Part shown: positions 59,314 through 64,000 of the stretch, piece by piece
How the letters are laid out: every line of letters begins with the position of its first letter
Position numbering within the stretch: position 1 is the first letter of the stretch
Assembly (NCBI GenBank): GCA_026008535.1
Contig: BRKX01000011.1
Span: forward strand, 50,018,183 to 50,082,182
DNA length: 64,000 nt
DNA from: Perilla frutescens
Taxonomy: Eukaryota; Streptophyta; Magnoliopsida; Lamiales; Lamiaceae
Direction of reading: 5' to 3'
Program-made: the position numbers and the translations under genes
The notes under the pieces: generated by a model
The model's input: the letters and a program-made list of their open reading frames with translations, nothing else
Told to the model about the DNA's origin: nothing
The model's database searches: none

Positions 59314-59988
59314 AAATGTCTTGCAAAATCCATGTCCACTTTTTCTGTTGAGAATGTAAAGGTAATTTAGTTTTCCTAATCATTTTCGTGGCCATTTAAG
59401 TTAATATTAAAATACTGAATACAGTTTTTGTATCATGCAGAGTCCAAGTGCTCACATTTTGGTGAACGATCGAGTTTAGTGCTAGTTGAAAAAAGAAAAA
59501 AAAAATCATCACTCGATTGTTTAGTTATCATTCTTGATTGCTTGAAATGTTGTTGGTTGAATTGTGATGGCCAATAAGAGGATCTTGGGATGTATTCAAT
59601 CTGTTTAACATGCAACTTAGTTGAATTCTATCCCCGGTGCAATCCTCACTTTTAGATTGTACTCCATCTCCTACTCTTGTATCATTCATCTGCAAATTAT
59701 TACGTGTGATGATGGAAGGAAGTCTTGTTTGAGACCGTCTTACGGGTCAAGAAACGGAATCACATACAATCAAACATCAATACAATTACAAATGTGTCAT
59801 TGGATATAGATTCTAACCTTTTGAAACGCGGTCTAACACAAGTTTTTGTCTTATTTGATGACAACTATGAATGCATGTATACTTGGCATGTAATTGTATA
59901 TTGCTTTGAAGATACATGCATTGATTGTGAAGATCTCATGTGTATATGTTAATAATGATTAATTTTAGAATTGTCTCTCATTATCTTA
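59314..59988 (+). other. 3' untranslated and downstream region of the dehydrogenase-like gene
   Basis: A possible 3' UTR intron runs from about 59361 (AAGGTAATTT) to TCATGCAG near 59440. An AATAAG near 59573 could serve as polyadenylation signal. ORFs at 59621 and 59725 have no recognisable product. Confidence 0.4.
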
Positions 59989-59998
59989 GGAAAAATTC

Positions 59999-61155
59999 GG
60001 GATAAAATCCTCTAGTCCACTTTTCATGTCCCACTATAAAATTTAATATTTTAAAAATGTTTATTAAAAAAATAAATTTTATTATAGTATTACAAATCAT
60101 AATCATCATTTATCGCTATAAATTAAAATTTTTAAAAATCATATACCATACTTTTAGAATAATCAACCATATTAATCAAGTGTATCTATACTATATTAAA
60201 GCAAAATCTTTTGCATGGAAAATTCCCGCCCAAAATGCTCTTATCCCGCCCAAATTCCATAATCTATTCTATATTTATATATATTATATATGATATATTA
60301 TATATTATATATGTATTATAATATTAACGAAAATATAGGAGCTTGATTACTTTAACTTCTCATATTTATTATCGTGCGGTTTTTTTAAGCAGATTTTTAG
60401 GAAATAAGTTAATTGTACGAAATAGTTTTATTTAATGTATTTTATATTGGAATATATGTTTGTAACCTATTATATATTAAATAAATATTTTTATGTAGGT
60501 GTACATCTGAACTATTTAACTATACAAGTCGGGATGTGAACCCTTTAAAAATCTATTTAAACATACTAAAATCAAAATTCCTAATTTTATCTGTATAAAA
60601 ATATACATACTATTTTTCTTAGATCTTTTTTGTATATATAAAAAATAGATTTTTTTAAACATTTATATGTAGTCTATATTTTTCTATATATAGTTTATAT
60701 GTATTTATAGATCATTATATTTTCTTCAATATAATTAAGTTTTTTTCGTATCTTATTTTGAAACAACTAATTGAAGTAAGTGATTTAATAGTTTTAAATT
60801 TTGGATAATTATTAGTTCGAAATAATGTATTAGCATAAACATCTAACGGAGTATGAAACTGCTCACAATAAGTTATTAATGACCTATTAGAACACATGAG
60901 AAATAAAATATATCCAAATAACAACATCTCATATTCAATCGCGCGTGGGTATATCTAGTTTACTAAAAAATAAGAAATAAATATTAAAAAATAAATATAA
61001 ACCTTAATTGGATGGAATAAACCCTAAATAATAATCATAAAATTAAACTAAGCCATAACAAATTGAAATTGAAGAAAAAAATTGATGAAAATCGAATAAA
61101 AATCAAAATGGGACACCAAATGAAATAGAGAAAAGTGGGATAGAGGATTTTATTT
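59999..61155 (-). mobile_element. Mutator-like MITE family, copy 2, split by a Helitron; 10-bp target duplication
   Basis: Flanked by GGAAAAATTC at 59989-59998 and 61156-61165. Ends GGGATAAAATCCTCTAGTCC and, reverse-complemented, AAATAAAATCCTCTATCCC are inverted repeats. Outside the Helitron the sequence is the reverse complement of the cores at 54193 and 61357 (GAATAATCAACC, then GGATGGAATAAACCCTAAAT). Without the Helitron it is 383 bp. A 10-bp duplication points to the Mutator superfamily. Confidence 0.88.
60185..60958 (+). mobile_element. Non-autonomous Helitron (774 bp)
   Basis: 5' end TCTATACTATATTAAAGC, 3' end CGCGCGTGGGTATATCTAG, inserted between A (60184) and T (60959) as Helitrons do. 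The host MITE continues on both sides, so the limits are firm. The 3' hairpin (CGCGCG) is short. The interior contains CCCGCCC words near the 5' end and a long TA-rich stretch; no helicase gene. Confidence 0.85.
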
Positions 61156-61356
61156 GGAAAAATTCAACTACAGTATTGTACGTATAACGCGTACAACCAT
61201 TAATTTTATAAATTTTATTTTTTAATTTGCATTGAGCAATGTATGTACACAATAAAGTATAAATTGATGGATGGGGCCTGGAATTTTGAAACTGTTGCCT
61301 TTTTGAAACAGTGCATTCAAAATATTATTTGCTCTCTGATCCGACTGAGAGTAATG

Positions 61357-61744
61357 TCACTTGAGATTCTCTAGTCTCAATTTATGTGTGCTAATCAACG
61401 TAATGGTGTGCTAAACTTTAAAAAAAATTCATTCTTTTCTTCAATTTTAATTTTCGTTTGATTTAGTATAATTTTATATTAATATTTAGGGTTTATTCCA
61501 CCCAATTAGGATTTATAATTATTTTTTAATATTTTTTTTTGTTAATATAATTGATTTTTGGGGTTGATTATTCCAAACATAGGGTATATAATTTTTAAAA
61601 GTAGAAATTTTTAGCAATAAATATTCATTATGATTAATTATAATATAATAAATTTTATTTTTATAAAAAATATTATTAACAATATACAATTTTAACGTTG
61701 GTATACGATTGACAAACACAATTTGGGACTAGAGGACTCTACTC
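61357..61744 (+). mobile_element. Mutator-like MITE family, copy 3 (388 bp)
   Basis: TCACTTGAGATTCTCTAGTC at the left pairs with GGACTAGAGGACTCTACTC at the right. AGTAATG is repeated outside both ends (61350-61356 and 61745-61751). Core identical in order to copy 1. Confidence 0.85.
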
Positions 61745-61751
61745 AGTAATG

Positions 61752-62751
61752 CATACACTTCCGATGAGTCATAAACCTATTTACGAAATTATCTAAAAAA
61801 AAACTTATTAATTTAATATAGAAGTAACTGACAAAATTAAGACGAGAAATTGAAATTAACTAAAAGAAACATTTGTAGAGATTGTGGATGTAATAATGAA
61901 CGATTGCTTACCTTTTTTATACTTTTATATCATTGATTGATCTTATGAAATAAGGTAATGTGCGCAAACTAAATTTGTAACTTTATCTCGTAATGCTAAA
62001 ATAATTCTCTACTCCTGGGAAAAAAATATTTTTGGTAATTATGGACATTGTAATGGCATGATCAAATGAAATAAAGTCATAAATCTTAGCGTCCAGATTT
62101 GAAAAAATAAAATAAAATTGTAGCGATCTTTTATTTTTCATGGATTGAGGAGTAACAAACGGCCATTTTGATCAAGCGAGTTGCCTTCAATTTGTAGAGT
62201 TGCTGGCGAAGTATTTCTTGTAAGTGGACTTCGAGCATGATATACATTATATATATATATATATATGTTGCTCAAATATTTAATTGATTTATAGTAATAT
62301 TTTCTTGATTCTTAAATATCAATCTTAAAATGATTTGTTATATATGCCGTTCCCATATCAACTACTTCTAGATTCGTAATACTTCAGCCTTGGAATATAT
62401 ATGATATAAATCCGAAAATTTCTTACTTATTTAATATAAGTATTAGAAGTTGTTTAAATTTTCTTGTATTTTGAAGTTTGAGTTCTGGAAGTTTTTAAGA
62501 TGGGATTTTCCAGATCAAATTGGCATTACATGAATTGGTATGAATCACGCCATTTTAAAGTGAAAATATTTTCATTTTATTTTTTGTTACAAGCTAGGCT
62601 TATGTTGTTTCCAATATTTACTCACATATGAAATGAATGTTAAAAATCTACTGCAAGGATGAATGAAAATTTGTTTATTTTGTAGGGATATAATATTAGG
62701 AACATTTGTTTATTTGTATGGTGAATTGGTTTATCTGTTTTAGCATTTTAG
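61752..62751 (+). other. Upstream region of the CKI1-like gene
   Basis: AT-rich, with (TA)n at 62250-62269. No promoter motif is clear enough to call. A stretch at 62160-62240 is less AT-rich and could be part of a 5' leader, but no splice evidence could be read. Confidence 0.35.
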
Positions 62752-63890
62752 ATGAAACAAAGATCGTGGATAGTGCTGCGCCCCGTTTGTTTCTTCCTTT
62801 TCCTGGTACGTCTTAATTTCACTAATTAAATTAAGATACAAACATTTAGTTTATTAATGTTACATAAGTTGAGGTTTTGCGAATTAAAACAATTTTTGTA
62901 ATTTGTTGAAAACGTGGCGAATTAATGTTCAGATAGTCGTGGTGCTGTGTTTGGCTGCTCTGTTGATCACAATATGGTTGAGCAAAGTTGCAAGAATCGA
63001 AAAGGATGTGAAGTTTATAGCCAACAACTTCAATCAAGAATTCACCTCTGTGATTCAGAATGCAGCTGCATTGTTCTCTCCTAATAATGCTTCAGCCATC
63101 AACTTAGCGCGAACATTGAGTTTTTCTTTAGATGATAATGATCTTCACTTCCCAAACATTCAATCAAAGGTTGGTGTGTGTGTGTGTGTGTGTATCTTGA
63201 GATTAAACTACAATTTTTTTCAGTTAAATATTTTTGGGAATATTTTTTCACTGATGCAGGTGGTATCTGCACTATTTCAAGCATGTTCGACAATACCATA
63301 CCTGTCACAGATTTCTTACATCGGGTTGAACGGCTTGTTCTTCGCGTACTATAAAGAAGGGGGCGACTCTTATGCTGCATTGTACTCAAACACGACGTTT
63401 CCTTCAAGAAATGATACGGAGAACTACACATGGTACGTCCAGCCTGCAGACCGTGACACGGGAAAGTTATATGGTGTGGCTAGTATGTTTCCAGCACCTG
63501 CCGTGATTGAAGCAACCTGGTTTCGAGTAGCCTTGAACAGTTCAAACGGATACGCCTCAGTTGGGACGGGGTGGCAAAATCCTCAAGAATCTGTATTGCT
63601 TAGTAGTGTTGGTTTGAATGGAAATGGAGTCATTTCTTTAGGCTTTGGCATGAAGCCTCTGATCGATTTCTTGGCTGCTGAAATGGCCTTGTATGATGGA
63701 AGCTTGAAATTGGCTTCCAAGGATTGGAATGTGGTTGTTGGAGGCGGAGATGATGTTTCGTTCGAGACAGCAGGAAACATCAGTTGCCAATCCTACAATG
63801 GCAATGTGTTGAGCATTGGAGGCAGGAAATATGTGATTAGCTGTTCACCTGCTGAGATAGCTGGACTTGAATTTGTAAGCATTCATTTTT

Positions 63891-63938
<48 letters not shown>

Positions 63939-64000
63939 GGATGATTTAAGAAATTAATATATTGGTGGGGTTGTTGTTTGTCTCAGGTATACGTGTTTGC
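62752..64000 (+). CDS. CKI1: CKI1-like sensor histidine kinase, N-terminal part (runs off the window)
   Basis: Exons: 62752-62805, 62933-63169, 63260-63874, and 63987 to the window edge; all junctions GT-AG and in phase (18, 79 and 205 codons). The first 35 residues (MKQRSWIVLRPVCFF...) contain one hydrophobic helix (about 12-34) split by intron 1. The following extracellular region has several N-glycosylation sequons (NNAS, NTT, NYT, NSS, NIS) and the landmarks LSQISYIGLNGLFFAYY, YTWYVQPADRDTGKLYG, ATWFRVALNSSNGYASVG and VISLGFGMKPL. These match the N-terminal domain of plant CKI1, a membrane hybrid histidine kinase signalling through the cytokinin-type phosphorelay and needed in female gametophyte and vascular development. 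Kinase and receiver domains lie beyond 64000, so kinase status is inferred. The ATG at 62903 is in intron 1 and is not the start. Confidence 0.8.
63894..63938. repeat. (CA)n(TA)n microsatellite in CKI1-like intron 3
   Basis: Compound run of CA then TA, about 45 bases; a (TG)n run also lies at the start of intron 2 (63173-63192). Confidence 0.95.

Noticed and set aside
1..64000. CRISPR array, operons, rRNA or prokaryotic mobile islands
   Set aside because: Tandem repeats present are micro- and minisatellites without unique spacers, and gene structure is eukaryotic with introns.

Overview
The window looks like nuclear DNA of a flowering plant, probably a eudicot: very AT-rich intergenic sequence, LTR retrotransposons of plant type, many MITEs, SINEs and long microsatellites, and two intron-containing genes with plant homologues. 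The species cannot be named from what I can see. All calls come from reading the bases and hand translation; nothing was searched or aligned by software.

Layout. 0-4 kb: a large inverted-repeat element whose left arm is split by a hAT-type MITE. 4.5-8 kb: a Mutator-like element with long terminal inverted repeats, mirrored short-motif arrays, a second copy of the same hAT MITE (8-bp target duplication) and a captured, still intron-bearing piece of an HD-ZIP IV type homeobox gene. 11.5-20.7 kb: a minus-strand mosaic. A Ty1/copia element (LTR near 20.4 kb, gag to integrase, cut in reverse transcriptase) joins a 2-kb LTR-like block, then the protease end and 3' LTR of an Athila/Tat-like Ty3/gypsy element, then the other copia LTR near 11.5 kb. 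21-37 kb: no recognised gene; a Harbinger-like MITE carrying a SINE with a 20-bp target duplication, two more SINEs with target duplications, a 56-bp micro-inverted element, two covarying hairpins, hAT-like MITEs, a Helitron end and an extremely AT-rich block. 38.35 kb: a 193-bp CACTA MITE.

38.8-48.7 kb holds one structurally complete Sirevirus-like Ty1/copia element (9,920 bp) with about 1-kb LTRs, a GTTAG target duplication, a primer site and purine tracts. Its gag-pol is broken by stops, but a 604-codon ORF in the envelope-like position is open. 49.7-54.6 kb has a hAT element with a tRNA-like module, a Harbinger-like MITE full of NotI-type palindromes, and a Mutator-like MITE.

The two real genes lie at the right end, both on the plus strand. 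A 13-exon saccharopine dehydrogenase-like oxidoreductase (55280-59313) has exon lengths summing to exactly 436 codons with stop. The start of a CKI1-like sensor histidine kinase (from 62752) runs off the window; only its membrane anchor and extracellular domain are present. The gap between them is filled by two MITE copies, one carrying a 774-bp Helitron. I see no functional link between the two genes. I found no convincing unknown biological system; the strongest leads are the open envelope-like ORF, the homeobox capture, the covarying hairpin pair and the tRNA-like module inside a hAT element.
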